Below, piece after piece: positions 17,885 to 28,297 of a DNA stretch of 64,000 nucleotides. The notes under the pieces were generated by a model, which made no database searches, had not been told where the DNA came from, and saw only the letters and a list, made by a program, of their open reading frames with translations. A program made the translations under genes and the position numbers. The DNA comes from Rhodococcus sp. OK302 (GTDB taxonomy: Bacteria; Actinomycetota; Actinomycetes; Mycobacteriales; Mycobacteriaceae), in contig NZ_NPJZ01000001.1 in the NCBI RefSeq assembly GCF_002245895.1, forward strand, positions 2,702,501 to 2,766,500. The letters are read 5' to 3'. How positions within the stretch are numbered: position 1 is the first letter of the stretch; the number at the start of each line of letters is the position of its first letter.

Positions 17885-18282
17885 GACGATGATCCTGATC
17901 TCGGGCCGACGGATTCCCGAACAGTCTCCTCCTCTGTGGCTTGGCCGTCGATCACCAGGTCTTCGAGTCGGCAAGTCTCGGAGATCAGGAGTTTGTACAA
18001 CGATTCGAAGAACTCGGGTGACAGATCGTGCCGAAGGGCGAATTGTCGAGCCCGTTCCTGCACGAGGTGCACACGCCCGGGTTGCATCATCGGAACGTTG
18101 CTGACCCGTTTCCACTCTCCGATCTGCTGGCAGAGCAGCAGTCGTTCGCGGACCGTCTCGAGCAGCGAGGCGTCGATGGCGTCGAGTTCGCGGCGAAACT
18201 GTTCGAGATCGTCGATCCGAGCGTCATCTGACTCGGCTGCATGCTCTTGGGTAGGGCGGGTCGAGGGCTGGAAGTCATCCAC
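17881..18282 (-). CDS. papB: 4-amino-4-deoxychorismate mutase (PapB-like, AroQ fold)
   Basis: A 133-residue AroQ-class mutase. ELDAIDASLLETVRERLLL is the first helix; then come IGEWKR and VPMMQPGRV. The last replaces the housekeeping P.RE..V pattern of chorismate mutases, and is the type of change expected for the amino-substrate enzymes of chloramphenicol and pristinamycin pathways. It should rearrange ADC to 4-amino-4-deoxyprephenate. The start is GTG 18282, five bases after AGGAGG; the open frame upstream to 18810 has no family similarity. It is the first gene of the four-gene operon. The 226-bp upstream gap is AT-rich and must carry the promoter, which I could not fix. Confidence 0.9.
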   Translation of the reverse strand: MDDFQPSTRPTQEHAAESDDARIDDLEQFRRELDAIDASLLETVRERLLLCQQIGEWKRVSNVPMMQPGRVHLVQERARQFALRHDLSPEFFESLYKLLISETCRLEDLVIDGQATEEETVRESVGPRSGSSS

Positions 18283-18508
18283 GGTGCCTCCTGCTGGTGC
18301 TCGGTCGGAGGCGACGCCGACCGATGCCCGAACCACGCTCAGACACCGGACACCGGTACCCCGACCGGACATCGCCGTTCGAGAAGGTGTTCCACCAATA
18401 TGGCGCCGCGAAACAATCAACATTCTTCTCGAAGTAGCGTGCCTCCCGCGTTCCGATCGGATATCGATTGCGTGAATCAGCTTGCCATTCAGCAATTTTG
18501 GTTCTTGT

Positions 18509-18985
18509 TTACTTTTTTGTGACCCACGTGGTGATCTGGGCATGTACAACTTCCTTGCCGGCCCGGTCGAAAATCGAAATCGGTACGACCAGTTCGGCGC
18601 CGGTCGTGATGGCATCGAAATCAGGCAGGGCGTCGAGTTGCGCCACTGCGCGAAGGCTCGTCTCGGCCTTGGCGAGATATTCGACGGACATCGACTTCGG
18701 AATCCATCGGTGAGTGTCGGGGACCGTTGCTTCACTGAGCATTCCCATGGCAACCTCCGCGAGATTGCAGGCTGCGATCGCGTGAAACGTTCCCAGATGG
18801 TTGTGTACACCCCACCACTTCGGCGCCCGAACCTCGCACAATCCCGGTTCGAGCTTGGTCACGCGGGGGAGTATCGACGCGAAGTACGGGACTCGAACCG
18901 ACATGGCCAGGGAGAAAAGCGCATGCCCCACGGAGTTGTCCGGGAGTCTCTGCCAGCCGCGATAGGTAGGGCTTGATGTCGTCAT
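18509..18985 (-). CDS. DUF4442 hotdog-fold thioesterase-like protein
   Basis: A 158-residue protein of the DUF4442 group. These are hotdog-fold proteins related to acyl-CoA thioesterases. The conserved core is PKWWGVHNHLGTFHAIA (about residues 55-71), with HNHLGT..A..N..E as the usual active-site helix start. The substrate is unknown. It is separated by 226 bp from the mutase gene downstream and lies divergent from the ribosomal S10 leader, so it may be a flanking housekeeping gene rather than part of the peptide cluster. Confidence 0.85.
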   Translation of the reverse strand: MTTSSPTYRGWQRLPDNSVGHALFSLAMSVRVPYFASILPRVTKLEPGLCEVRAPKWWGVHNHLGTFHAIAACNLAEVAMGMLSEATVPDTHRWIPKSMSVEYLAKAETSLRAVAQLDALPDFDAITTGAELVVPISIFDRAGKEVVHAQITTWVTKK

Positions 18986-19052
18986 GCAAACATCTTACTG
19001 CCGAGTAAGTTCGCTGTCGCGCGCATCACGTAACTCGACTAGGCCTGAGGAG

Positions 19053-19093
19053 TTGAGTAATCCGGCCGGCTGCGGCATACTGGTCGGGTTGCC
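19053..19093 (+). promoter_or_regulatory. Promoter of the S10 operon
   Basis: TTGAGT (19053-19058), 17-bp spacer, CATACT (19076-19081), then five bases and GGTTGCC (19087-19093). The same downstream heptamer follows the rplN and rpsH promoters at exactly the same distance. Confidence 0.65.
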
Positions 19094-19498
19094 TTGTCTG
19101 GGACACGGTCGCTTGCGGCCGAGGACAGTCAAGGGTGAGACGTCACGAGTAGTCGGTGTGAGACCTTCAGGGAATCAGGCCGATGATCGTGACCAAGTAA
19201 GACGAGATGTAAAAGCACGACGGAAGCAGTACCTACTTTGTGTTCGAATTCGAACACGTCCGGTACACATCAAGCGCCAGATGATCGAAAGATCGTCCGG
19301 CGCAGGATGAGTGAGAGAGCGACACGCCCGACCGCGTGTACCGGAGAACAATGACAAACGAACAGCGGCAGCGGATCTGGATACGTCCCGATCGCTTAAG
19401 TGTTCGTCGTGTCATCGTCCAGGCAAGGACTGTGCAGACGAGGTAGCTCGAGCCTGACCAGGTGGGCTACGAAACGCGGCAAGAAAAGGACACTAAGC
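19094..19498 (+). other. Long 5' leader of the S10 operon
   Basis: About 410 bases separate the promoter from rpsJ, long enough for leader control. The leader carries an 18-bp perfect palindrome (19240-19257). It also has a possible 31-codon upstream frame (ATG 19351 after GGAG, stop 19444-19446) that is arginine-rich and contains one rare TTA leucine codon. No other gene is visible. Confidence 0.5.
19240..19257. promoter_or_regulatory. 18-bp perfect palindrome in the S10 leader
   Basis: GTGTTCGAATTCGAACAC is fully self-complementary without a loop. It suits a dimeric DNA-binding protein better than an RNA hairpin. It is not the actinobacterial LexA box, whose arms are arranged the other way round (TCGAAC-N4-GTTCGA). 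Confidence 0.5.
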
Positions 19499-19804
19499 GT
19501 GGCGGGACAAAAGATCCGCATCAGGCTCAAGGCCTACGACCACGAGGCGATCGACGCGTCAGCGCGCAAGATCGTCGAGACGGTAACCCGTACGGGTGCC
19601 CGCGTCGTTGGACCTGTGCCGTTGCCGACCGAGAAGAACGTATATTGCGTCATCCGCTCGCCGCACAAGTACAAGGACTCGCGCGAGCACTTCGAGATGC
19701 GTACTCATAAGCGGCTGATCGACATTCTCGACCCGACGCCGAAGACGGTTGACGCGCTTATGCGTATCGACCTTCCGGCCAGTGTCGACGTGAACATTCA
19801 GTGA
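19499..19804 (+). CDS. rpsJ: 30S ribosomal protein S10
   Basis: A 101-residue S10, the normal length, opening [18 protein letters not shown]. It sits in the 30S head and is also the NusB partner in antitermination. The start is GTG 19499, six bases after AAGGA. It is the first gene of the S10 operon; rplC follows within 18 bp. Confidence 0.98.
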   Translation: MAGQKIRIRLKAYDHEAIDASARKIVETVTRTGARVVGPVPLPTEKNVYCVIRSPHKYKDSREHFEMRTHKRLIDILDPTPKTVDALMRIDLPASVDVNIQ

Positions 19805-19821
19805 CGGCGGAGACAAAAACA

Positions 19822-20478
19822 ATGACTGATACCAAGATCAAGGGAATCCTGGGCACCAAGCTCGGCATGACCCAGGTCTTCGACGAGAACAACCGGGTTG
19901 TCCCGGTCACCGTCGTGAAGGCTGGGCCGAACGTCGTAACCCAGATTCGTACCGAAGAGCGTGACGGCTACACCGCTGTGCAGCTCGCGTTCGGCGCAAT
20001 CGACCCGCGCAGGGTGAACAAGCCGGTTTCCGGTCAGTTCGCCAAGGCAGGTGTGACCCCGCGTCGCCACGTCGTCGAGCTCCGCATTGCGGATGCCTCC
20101 GGCTACGAGGTCGGCCAGGAGCTCACCGCCGAGGTTTTCGAGGACGGCGCATTCGTCGACGTCACCGGAACCAGCAAGGGCAAGGGCTACGCCGGCGTCA
20201 TGAAGCGTCACGGCTTCAAAGGACAGGGTGCATCGCACGGTACCCAGGCTGTTCACCGCCGCCCGGGCTCCATCGGTGCCTGTGCAACCCCCGGTCGTGT
20301 CTTCAGGGGCACGCGGATGGCTGGACGCATGGGTAACGACCGCATCACGACGCAGAACCTCTCGGTCCACAAGGTGGACGTCGAGAACGGTCTGCTGCTG
20401 ATCAAGGGTGCGATCCCGGGCCGCAAGGGTGGCCTCGTGATCGTCAAGAGCGCAGTGAAGGGTGGTGCACGGGCATGA
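19822..20478 (+). CDS. rplC: 50S ribosomal protein L3
   Basis: A 218-residue L3 ([12 protein letters not shown] near the N-terminus, [19 protein letters not shown] near residue 148). It binds 23S rRNA close to the peptidyl transferase centre. ATG 19822 is chosen with GGAG nine bases upstream; an in-frame GTG at 19801 overlaps the rpsJ end and is less likely. The stop overlaps the rplD start. Confidence 0.98.
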   Translation: MTDTKIKGILGTKLGMTQVFDENNRVVPVTVVKAGPNVVTQIRTEERDGYTAVQLAFGAIDPRRVNKPVSGQFAKAGVTPRRHVVELRIADASGYEVGQELTAEVFEDGAFVDVTGTSKGKGYAGVMKRHGFKGQGASHGTQAVHRRPGSIGACATPGRVFRGTRMAGRMGNDRITTQNLSVHKVDVENGLLLIKGAIPGRKGGLVIVKSAVKGGARA

Positions 20479-21155
20479 CCAGCACCGAGACCAAGTTGAC
20501 CCTGGACGTCAAGGTTGCCGGCGGCAAGACCAACGGCACCGTTGATCTCCCCGCTGCGATGTTCGACGCGCCGGCCAACATCGCGCTTCTTCACCAGGTT
20601 GTTGTCGCGCAGCTTGCAGCTGCACGTCAGGGAACCCACTCCACCAAGTCCCGCGGTGAAGTCCGCGGTGGTGGCAAGAAGCCGTACCGCCAGAAGGGCA
20701 CCGGCCGCGCACGCCAGGGCTCGACTCGCGCTCCTCAGTTCGTCGGCGGCGGTGTCGTTCACGGCCCGAAGCCGCGTGACTACAGCCAGCGCACCCCCAA
20801 GAAGATGATTGCCGCCGCTCTGCGCGGGGCTCTCTCTGACCGCGCACGCAACGAGCGCATCCACGTGATCACCGAACTGGTTGCAGGGCAGACGCCTTCG
20901 ACCAAGGGCGCTCAGGCGTTCCTCGGCGAGATCTCGGATCGTAAGAAGCTGCTGCTCGTCGTGGGTCGCCAGGACATTGCAGCATGGAAGAGCGTGCAGA
21001 ACCTGGAAGGCGTGCATCCCATTGCACCCGACCAGCTCAACACCTACGACGTGCTCAATGCGGATGACGTCGTGTTCAGCGTCGAGGCGCTCAACGCGTT
21101 CATCCACGGGCCCGCCGAGACCGCCCAGGAAGACAACAAGGAGGAGGCCAAGTGA
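20475..21155 (+). CDS. rplD: 50S ribosomal protein L4
   Basis: A 226-residue L4 with the long basic tunnel loop ([20 protein letters not shown], near 64-83) and an acidic tail. L4 lines the exit tunnel; in E. coli it also represses its own S10 operon. ATG overlaps the rplC stop (ATGA). Confidence 0.98.
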   Translation: MTSTETKLTLDVKVAGGKTNGTVDLPAAMFDAPANIALLHQVVVAQLAAARQGTHSTKSRGEVRGGGKKPYRQKGTGRARQGSTRAPQFVGGGVVHGPKPRDYSQRTPKKMIAAALRGALSDRARNERIHVITELVAGQTPSTKGAQAFLGEISDRKKLLLVVGRQDIAAWKSVQNLEGVHPIAPDQLNTYDVLNADDVVFSVEALNAFIHGPAETAQEDNKEEAK

Positions 21156-21457
21156 CGACCATCGCTGACCCCCGCGACATCCTGCTGGCACCGGTCATCT
21201 CCGAGAAGTCCTACGGACTTATCGAGGAAGGCACCTACACCTTCCTGGTGCACCCGGACTCGAACAAGACGCAGATCAAGATTGCCGTCGAAAAGGTCTT
21301 CGGTGTCACTGTGACCAGCGTCAACACCGCCAACCGTCAGGGCAAGCGCAAGCGGACGAAGTTCGGTTACGGAAAGCGCAAGAACACCAAGCGCGCTCTC
21401 GTGACCCTCGCCGCCGACAGCAAGCCCATCGAGATCTTCGGAGGACCGGTCGCGTAA
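21152..21457 (+). CDS. rplW: 50S ribosomal protein L23
   Basis: A 101-residue L23 ([34 protein letters not shown]). It lies at the tunnel exit and docks trigger factor, SRP and SecY. The GTG start overlaps the rplD stop (GTGA). Confidence 0.98.
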   Translation: MTTIADPRDILLAPVISEKSYGLIEEGTYTFLVHPDSNKTQIKIAVEKVFGVTVTSVNTANRQGKRKRTKFGYGKRKNTKRALVTLAADSKPIEIFGGPVA

Positions 21458-21496
21458 GCGCCGGGACTTGACGAGACATAGAGGACGAGAAGACTC

Positions 21497-22333
21497 ATGG
21501 CAATCCGTAAGTACAAGCCGACAACACCGGGCCGTCGTGGCTCGAGCGTTTCGGACTTCGCCGAGATCACTCGGTCGACCCCCGAGAAGTCGCTGGTTCG
21601 CCCGCTGCACGGTCGTGGTGGACGTAACGCACACGGTCGTATCACCACCCGTCACAAGGGTGGCGGACACAAGCGTGCCTACCGACTGATCGATTTCCGT
21701 CGCAACGACAAGGACGGAATCCCGGCCAAGGTCGCTCACATCGAGTACGACCCCAACCGCACAGCAAACATCGCACTCCTGCATTACGCAGACGGTGAGA
21801 AGCGCTACATCATCGCCCCTAAGGGCCTGGTGCAGGGTTCACCGATCGAGTCCGGTGCAGGCGCCGACATCAAGCCGGGCAACAACCTGCCGCTGCGCAA
21901 CATCCCGACAGGTACCACCATCCACGGTGTGGAACTGCGTCCCGGCGGCGGTGCCAAGATGGCCCGTTCCGCAGGTGCCAGCATCCAGCTGCTGGGCAAG
22001 GAAGGCGCCTACGCCACGCTGCGTATGCCTTCCGGTGAAATCCGCCGCGTCGACGTGCGCTGCCGCGCATCCGTCGGCGAGGTCGGCAATGCCGAGCAGT
22101 CGAACATCAACTGGGGCAAGGCCGGCCGTATGCGTTGGAAGGGCAAGCGCCCGACCGTTCGTGGTGTCGTGATGAACCCGGTCGACCACCCGCATGGTGG
22201 CGGCGAGGGCAAGACCTCAGGTGGACGCCACCCGGTCAGCCCGTGGGGTAAGCCGGAAGGCCGTACCCGCAAGAACAAGGCAAGCGACAAGATGATCGTC
22301 CGTCGCCGCCGCACCGGCAAGAACAAGCGCTAG
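21497..22333 (+). CDS. rplB: 50S ribosomal protein L2
   Basis: A 278-residue L2, with the C-terminal [19 protein letters not shown] motif that holds the histidine linked to peptidyl transfer. It is the conserved core protein binding 23S rRNA domain IV. The start ATG lies 39 bp after rplW, with GAGG upstream. Confidence 0.98.
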   Translation: MAIRKYKPTTPGRRGSSVSDFAEITRSTPEKSLVRPLHGRGGRNAHGRITTRHKGGGHKRAYRLIDFRRNDKDGIPAKVAHIEYDPNRTANIALLHYADGEKRYIIAPKGLVQGSPIESGAGADIKPGNNLPLRNIPTGTTIHGVELRPGGGAKMARSAGASIQLLGKEGAYATLRMPSGEIRRVDVRCRASVGEVGNAEQSNINWGKAGRMRWKGKRPTVRGVVMNPVDHPHGGGEGKTSGGRHPVSPWGKPEGRTRKNKASDKMIVRRRRTGKNKR

Positions 22334-22346
22334 GAGGGAGTGAAGG

Positions 22347-22624
22347 ATGCCACGCAGCCTTAAGAAGGGCCCGTTCGTCGATGACCACCTCCTCGCGAAG
22401 GTGGATGTACAGAACGAAAAGGGAACCAAGCAGGTCATCAAGACCTGGTCCCGTCGTTCGACAATCATCCCGGACTTCATCGGCCACACGTTTGCGGTTC
22501 ATGACGGCCGTAAGCATGTCCCCGTGTTCGTTTCCGACTCCATGGTCGGACACAAGCTCGGAGAGTTTGCACCGACCCGTACGTTCAAGGGTCACATCAA
22601 GGATGATCGGAAGGCGAAGAGGCG

Positions 22625-22628
<4 letters not shown>
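22347..22628 (+). CDS. rpsS: 30S ribosomal protein S19
   Basis: A 93-residue S19 ([14 protein letters not shown] at the N-terminus, [16 protein letters not shown] near the C-terminus). It forms the 30S head with S13. AGGAGG lies upstream of ATG 22347. The stop overlaps the rplV start. Confidence 0.98.
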
Positions 22629-23835
<1,207 letters not shown>

Positions 23836-23838
23836 CGC

Positions 23839-24255
23839 ATGTTGATCCCAAGGCGGGTCAAGCACCGCAAGCAGCACCACCCGAGCCGTTCGGGTGCGGC
23901 CAAGGGCGGCACCAAGGTCACCTTCGGCGAGTGGGGTATCCAGGCTCTCGAGCCTGCATACATCACCAACCGTCAGATCGAGTCCGCTCGTATCGCAATG
24001 ACCCGGCACATCAAGCGTGGTGGCAAGATCTGGATCAATATTTTCCCGGATCGCCCGCTCACGAAGAAGCCGGCCGAAACCCGCATGGGTTCCGGTAAGG
24101 GTTCGCCCGAGTGGTGGATTGCCAACGTCAAGCCCGGACGCGTGCTGTTCGAGATGACATACCCCAACGAGGAGATTGCACGCGAGGCTCTGCTTCGCGC
24201 GATGCACAAGCTCCCGTGCAAGTGCCGGATCGTGTCCAGAGAGGAGCAGTTCTGA
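23839..24255 (+). CDS. rplP: 50S ribosomal protein L16
   Basis: A 138-residue L16 ([39 protein letters not shown]). It positions the A-site tRNA near the peptidyl transferase centre. AGGAGG ends close before ATG 23839. Its TGA overlaps the rpmC ATG. Confidence 0.98.
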   Translation: MLIPRRVKHRKQHHPSRSGAAKGGTKVTFGEWGIQALEPAYITNRQIESARIAMTRHIKRGGKIWINIFPDRPLTKKPAETRMGSGKGSPEWWIANVKPGRVLFEMTYPNEEIAREALLRAMHKLPCKCRIVSREEQF

Positions 24256-24491
24256 TGGCTACTGGAACCCCAGCAGCAGAGCTCCGCGAGCTCAGTGAAG
24301 ACGAGCTGGTCACCCGGCTCCGTGAGGCGAAGGAAGAGCTTTTCAACCTTCGTTTCCAGATGGCTACCGGCCAGATGGACAACAACCGACGACTGCGCAC
24401 CGTTCGTCACGAGATTGCGCGCGTCTACACCGTCCTGCGTGAGCGTGAGCTCGGACTCGCCACGGGTCCGGATGCAGGTGACGCGGCATGA
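24255..24491 (+). CDS. rpmC: 50S ribosomal protein L29
   Basis: A 78-residue two-helix L29 ([37 protein letters not shown]). It sits beside L23 at the tunnel exit. The ATG overlaps the rplP stop (TGATG), and the end overlaps rpsQ (ATGA). It is slightly longer than the 65 or so residues of other phyla. Confidence 0.97.
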   Translation: MATGTPAAELRELSEDELVTRLREAKEELFNLRFQMATGQMDNNRRLRTVRHEIARVYTVLRERELGLATGPDAGDAA

Positions 24492-24769
24492 GTGAGGAAA
24501 AAGCAGTGAGCACAGAAGAGCGCGCGAGCCGTAAGGTCCGTGTCGGATACGTAGTTTCCGACAAGATGGAAAAGACGATCGTGGTCGAGCTCGAGGACCG
24601 CGTCAAGCACAAGCTGTACGGCAAGATCATCCGCCGTACATCCAAGGTGAAGGCGCATGACGAGAACGGCGTTGCCGGCGTCGGCGACCGCGTTCAGCTG
24701 ATGGAAACCCGTCCGCTGTCTGCGACGAAGCACTGGCGTCTGGTCGAGGTCCTCGAAAAGGCCAAGTAA
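24488..24769 (+). CDS. rpsQ: 30S ribosomal protein S17
   Basis: A 93-residue OB-fold S17 ([27 protein letters not shown]). It is an early-binding 16S rRNA protein. It is the last gene of the S10 unit; a strong hairpin follows 34 bases later. Confidence 0.98.
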   Translation: MSEEKAVSTEERASRKVRVGYVVSDKMEKTIVVELEDRVKHKLYGKIIRRTSKVKAHDENGVAGVGDRVQLMETRPLSATKHWRLVEVLEKAK

Positions 24770-24803
24770 GCCTGATCGTTGATCTCGAGCTGATCGAGAA
24801 CCA

Positions 24804-24844
24804 CCGAATGGCCCGCTTCCCCTTTGGGGGAGTGGGCCATTCGG
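24804..24844 (+). terminator. Terminator of the S10 operon
   Basis: CCGAATGGCCC and GGGCCATTCGG arms, with inner CCCC/GGGG pairs, form a long GC-rich hairpin starting 34 bases after the rpsQ stop. The T-run is weak, as is common in actinobacteria. Confidence 0.8.
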
Positions 24845-24898
24845 CTTCGAATGGACATCCCGGTGTTACCTGCCAGGTTTGCGTTTACCCACGTTGAT

Positions 24899-24939
24899 TT
24901 GGTAATCGGGGGAGTGTTCCCTACAATAGAACGGTTGCC
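24899..24939 (+). promoter_or_regulatory. Promoter of the rplN unit
   Basis: TTGGTA (24899-24904), 17 bp, TACAAT (24922-24927), five bases, then GGTTGCC (24933-24939). A leader of about 178 bases runs to rplN. The 341-bp gap after rpsQ holds only this promoter, the terminator and the leader. Confidence 0.7.
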
Positions 24940-25110
24940 TGTGGCAGAGTTGTGTCTTCACGTGCGCAGCTCGACCGGTGCTTGCAGTGATCGTCCTGCC
25001 GATGAACTTCGGTGGGACTGCAGCTCAGACACGACGCAGGTAGCAACAATGACCGCGCGCATCGGGTCGGTAATCCGTTGCGTACGAAATTCCAGGTCTA
25101 GGGAGATCAA

Positions 25111-25479
25111 GTGATTCAGCAGGAGTCGCGAGTTCGCGTCGCTGATAACACGGGTGCCAAGGAAATCCTTTGCATCCGCGTTCTCGGCGGTTCGTCACGT
25201 CGCTACGCCGGGATCGGCGACGTTATCGTCGCCACCGTCAAAGACGCCATCCCGGGCGGAAATATCAAGAAGGGTGAGGTCGTCAAGGCCGTCATCGTTC
25301 GCACCACGAAGGAGCGCCGTCGTCCGGACGGTTCCTACATCAAGTTCGACGAGAACGCAGCAGTGCTCATCAAGGCTGACAGCGATCCCCGTGGAACTCG
25401 TATCTTCGGACCCGTCGGCCGTGAGCTGCGCGAGAAGAAGTTCATGAAGATCGTTTCGCTCGCCCCGGAGGTGCTGTAA
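25111..25479 (+). CDS. rplN: 50S ribosomal protein L14
   Basis: A 122-residue L14 ([18 protein letters not shown]; the conserved [14 protein letters not shown] near residue 95). It forms intersubunit contacts. GTG start with AGGGAG upstream. Its TAA overlaps the rplX ATG. Confidence 0.98.
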   Translation: MIQQESRVRVADNTGAKEILCIRVLGGSSRRYAGIGDVIVATVKDAIPGGNIKKGEVVKAVIVRTTKERRRPDGSYIKFDENAAVLIKADSDPRGTRIFGPVGRELREKKFMKIVSLAPEVL

Positions 25480-25796
25480 TGAAGGTGCACAAGGGTGACA
25501 CAGTTCTGGTCATCGCCGGCAAGGACAAGGGCGCAAAGGGCAAGGTCATTCAGGCCTACCCCGCGACCAGCAAGGTCCTCGTCGAAGGCGTAAACCGCAT
25601 CAAGAAGCACACCGCGGTTTCCGCGAACGAGCGCGGAGCATCCTCCGGCGGCATCGTTACGCAGGAAGCCCCGATCCACGTTTCCAACGTTGCAGTCGTC
25701 GACTCGGACGGAAACCCCACTCGCGTGGGCTACCGCACCGATGAAGAGTCCGGCAAGCGCGTTCGGGTTTCCCGGAAGAACGGGAAGGACATCTGA
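25479..25796 (+). CDS. rplX: 50S ribosomal protein L24
   Basis: A 105-residue L24 with the KOW motif ([19 protein letters not shown], residues 6-24). It initiates 50S assembly at the 5' end of 23S rRNA. ATG overlaps the rplN stop (TAATG). Confidence 0.98.
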   Translation: MKVHKGDTVLVIAGKDKGAKGKVIQAYPATSKVLVEGVNRIKKHTAVSANERGASSGGIVTQEAPIHVSNVAVVDSDGNPTRVGYRTDEESGKRVRVSRKNGKDI

Positions 25797-25797
25797 C

Positions 25798-26364
25798 ATG
25801 ACCTCCACCGAAAACAAGGCCCTGCCGCGTCTCAAGGCACGCTACCGGGCTGAGATCAAGGACGCGCTTAACAGCGAGTTCCAGTACGCCAACGTCATGC
25901 AGATCCCCGGTGTCGTCAAGGTTGTCGTCAACATGGGCGTCGGCGACGCTGCCCGTGACGCCAAGCTGATCAACGGCGCTGTCCACGACCTGTCGCTGAT
26001 CACAGGCCAGAAGCCTGAGATCCGTAAGGCTCGTAAGTCCATCGCGCAGTTCAAGCTCCGCGAAGGCATGCCGATCGGCGCTCGCGTCACCCTCCGTGGC
26101 GACCGCATGTGGGAGTTCCTGGACCGCCTCGTGTCCGCGGCGCTGCCCCGTATCCGCGACTTCCGCGGCCTGTCGGGCAACCAGTTCGACGGCAACGGCA
26201 ACTACACGTTCGGCCTCAACGAGCAGTCGATGTTCCACGAGATCGACGTGGACAAGATCGATCGCCCCCGTGGCATGGACATCACCGTAGTGACCACCGC
26301 AACCAACAACGAGGAAGGCCGTGCACTGCTCAAGCACCTCGGCTTCCCGTTCAAGGAGAACTGA
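25798..26364 (+). CDS. rplE: 50S ribosomal protein L5
   Basis: A 188-residue L5 ([22 protein letters not shown]-like region; [17 protein letters not shown]). It binds 5S rRNA in the central protuberance. ATG 25798 directly follows the rplX stop; the longer frame upstream lies inside rplX. Confidence 0.98.
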   Translation: MTSTENKALPRLKARYRAEIKDALNSEFQYANVMQIPGVVKVVVNMGVGDAARDAKLINGAVHDLSLITGQKPEIRKARKSIAQFKLREGMPIGARVTLRGDRMWEFLDRLVSAALPRIRDFRGLSGNQFDGNGNYTFGLNEQSMFHEIDVDKIDRPRGMDITVVTTATNNEEGRALLKHLGFPFKEN

Positions 26365-26368
26365 GCGC

Positions 26369-26554
26369 ATGGCTAAGAAGGCATTGGTCAACAAGGCCAA
26401 CAAGAAGCCGAAGTTCGCGGTTCGCGCTTACACTCGCTGCCAGCGTTGCGGTCGCCCGCACGCTGTGTTCCGCAAGTTCGGCCTGTGCCGTATCTGCTTG
26501 CGCGAGATGGCGCACGCAGGCGAGCTGCCCGGAGTTCGCAAGAGCTCCTGGTGA
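26369..26554 (+). CDS. rpsZ: 30S ribosomal protein S14, type Z (zinc-binding)
   Basis: A 61-residue S14 of the short zinc form: CQRCG near residue 24 and CRIC near residue 39 give the four cysteines. Actinobacteria usually also have a zinc-free S14 paralogue elsewhere for zinc-poor conditions. It is the last gene of the rplN unit; a perfect hairpin follows. Confidence 0.97.
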   Translation: MAKKALVNKANKKPKFAVRAYTRCQRCGRPHAVFRKFGLCRICLREMAHAGELPGVRKSSW

Positions 26555-26590
26555 TCTGAGACCTTCGGGTTTCGTTTCGTCACGCTTCTG

Positions 26591-26625
26591 AATGGGCGTG
26601 GGTTCCTTTGGAACCCACGCCCATT
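26591..26625 (+). terminator. Terminator after rpsZ
   Basis: Perfect 16-bp stem, AATGGGCGTGGGTTCC (26591-26606) with its complement at 26610-26625 and a three-base loop. Confidence 0.85.
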
Positions 26626-26713
26626 CGGCGTTTCATTGCGTTCTGCACTGCCTGCCGCTGGAGCTGTCGAGCTCCCGAGCGGCCGTCGGATCACTACACA
26701 CTGTGACCCCGGT

Positions 26714-26754
26714 TTGGATAGAACAGCTTTGTTCCGTACACTAGAGCGGTTGCC
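26714..26754 (+). promoter_or_regulatory. Promoter of the rpsH-rplO unit
   Basis: TTGGAT (26714-26719), 17 bp, TACACT (26737-26742), five bases, GGTTGCC (26748-26754). The leader to rpsH is about 157 bases, with no gene in it that I can support. Confidence 0.7.
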
Positions 26755-26904
26755 GTGGCTGTCGCATGCTTGCGATCAGCTCGGTGCGGTAACTTACGTC
26801 GTCCGACACAAGTTGGGCGGCCCAGCCGAATTGCTGGAGGCCCACGGCCGGACTCGTCCGGTGTTGTATGGGAACCACAGCGAGAAAGGTGTCGAGGTCG
26901 AGAT

Positions 26905-27303
26905 ATGACCATGACTGACCCCATCGCAGACTTTTTGACGCGTCTGCGCAACGCCAATACGGCGTACCACGATGAGGTGAAGCTTCCCCACTCGAAGATC
27001 AAGGCGAACATTGCCGAGATCCTCAAGCGCGAGGGCTACATCTCCGACTTCCGTACCGAAGACGCAACTGTGGGCAAGACCCTCATTGTCGATCTGAAGT
27101 ACGGCCCGAGCCGTGAGCGCAGCCTTGCCGGCGTGCGACGCGTCTCCAAGCCCGGTCTCCGGGTTTACGCGAAGTCCACCAACCTGCCCAAGGTTCTGGG
27201 CGGCCTAGGCGTGGCGATCATCTCCACGTCCACCGGCCTGCTCACCGATCGCCAGGCGGCCAATCAAGGAGTAGGCGGGGAAGTCCTCGCCTACGTCTGG
27301 TAA
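26905..27303 (+). CDS. rpsH: 30S ribosomal protein S8
   Basis: A 132-residue S8 ([20 protein letters not shown]; the C-terminal [11 protein letters not shown] carries the conserved GGE.L..VW end). In E. coli S8 is the spc operon repressor; the long leader here leaves room for such control. ATG 26905 after GAGGTCGAG; a second ATG at 26911 is possible. Confidence 0.98.
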   Translation: MTMTDPIADFLTRLRNANTAYHDEVKLPHSKIKANIAEILKREGYISDFRTEDATVGKTLIVDLKYGPSRERSLAGVRRVSKPGLRVYAKSTNLPKVLGGLGVAIISTSTGLLTDRQAANQGVGGEVLAYVW

Positions 27304-27317
27304 GGGAGGCCACCACA

Positions 27318-27857
27318 ATGTCGCGTATTGGAAAGATTCCGGTCAACGTCCCCGCGGGCGTCGACGTTACGATCGCCGGCCAGGACGTCACAGTCAAGGG
27401 GCCCAAGGGCACCCTGGCACTGACAATCGCCGAGCCCATCGAGATCGCCAAGGCTGAGGACGGCTCCCTGAGCGTCACTCGCCCCGACGACGAGCGTCGC
27501 AGCCGTGCGCTGCACGGCCTGTCGCGGACCCTTGTTGCGAACATCATCACCGGTGTTACCGAGGGTTACACCAAGAAGATGGAGATCCACGGTGTCGGTT
27601 ACCGTGTGGCACTGAAGGGCAAGGACCTCGAGTTCGCGCTCGGCTACAGCCACCCGGTCCCGATCGAGGCTCCCGAAGGCATCACCTTCGTCGTCGAGTC
27701 GCCCACCCGGTTCTCGGTGTCCGGCATCGACAAGCAGAAGGTCGGGCAGATCTCGGCCAACATCCGTCGTCTCCGTCGTCCGGACCCGTACAAGGGTAAG
27801 GGCGTGCGTTACGAGGGTGAGCAGATCCGCCGCAAGGTCGGAAAGACGGGTAAGTGA
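27318..27857 (+). CDS. rplF: 50S ribosomal protein L6
   Basis: A 179-residue L6 ([18 protein letters not shown]-terminal [21 protein letters not shown]). It lies near the sarcin-ricin loop where translation factors bind. It starts 14 bp after rpsH, with GGGAGG upstream. Confidence 0.98.
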   Translation: MSRIGKIPVNVPAGVDVTIAGQDVTVKGPKGTLALTIAEPIEIAKAEDGSLSVTRPDDERRSRALHGLSRTLVANIITGVTEGYTKKMEIHGVGYRVALKGKDLEFALGYSHPVPIEAPEGITFVVESPTRFSVSGIDKQKVGQISANIRRLRRPDPYKGKGVRYEGEQIRRKVGKTGK

Positions 27858-27858
27858 T

Positions 27859-28266
27859 ATGAGCCAGACTGCAAACCAGAAAGCCAAGCGGGTTCCGCTG
27901 GGCAAGGATGCGTCCACCAAGCGTCGTCTCTCGAAGACGCGTCGTCACTTCCGTCTCCGCAAGAAGGTGTCCGGCACGCCCGAGCGTCCCCGTTTGGTCG
28001 TCAACCGGTCCTCGCGCCACATCCACGTTCAGCTCATCGACGACCTGGCAGGCCACACGTTGGCTTCCGCGTCGACGATCGAAGCCGACGTGCGAGTGGC
28101 CGAAGGCGACAAGAAGGCTGCGAGCGCGAAGGTCGGTCAGCTGATCGCCGAGCGCGCCAAGGCTGCCGGCGTCGAAGCAGTTGTCTTCGACCACGGCGGA
28201 CACGGCTACCACGGTCGCATCGCGGCTTTGGCAGACGCGGCTCGCGAAGGCGGGTTGAAGTTCTGA
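27859..28266 (+). CDS. rplR: 50S ribosomal protein L18
   Basis: A 135-residue L18 ([29 protein letters not shown] core; [26 protein letters not shown] end). It binds 5S rRNA with L5. ATG 27859 follows the rplF stop by one base. Confidence 0.97.
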   Translation: MSQTANQKAKRVPLGKDASTKRRLSKTRRHFRLRKKVSGTPERPRLVVNRSSRHIHVQLIDDLAGHTLASASTIEADVRVAEGDKKAASAKVGQLIAERAKAAGVEAVVFDHGGHGYHGRIAALADAAREGGLKF

Positions 28267-28297
28267 TGACTAACATTTTCTACGGAAGGACAGCCTG

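Noticed and set aside
18283..18810. N-terminal extension of the chorismate-mutase gene to 18810
   Set aside because: The extension has no family similarity and overlaps the DUF4442 gene; GTG 18282 has a near-perfect ribosome-binding site.
19240..19257. LexA/SOS box
   Set aside because: The arms are GTTCGA then TCGAAC, the reverse of the actinobacterial TCGAAC-N4-GTTCGA arrangement.
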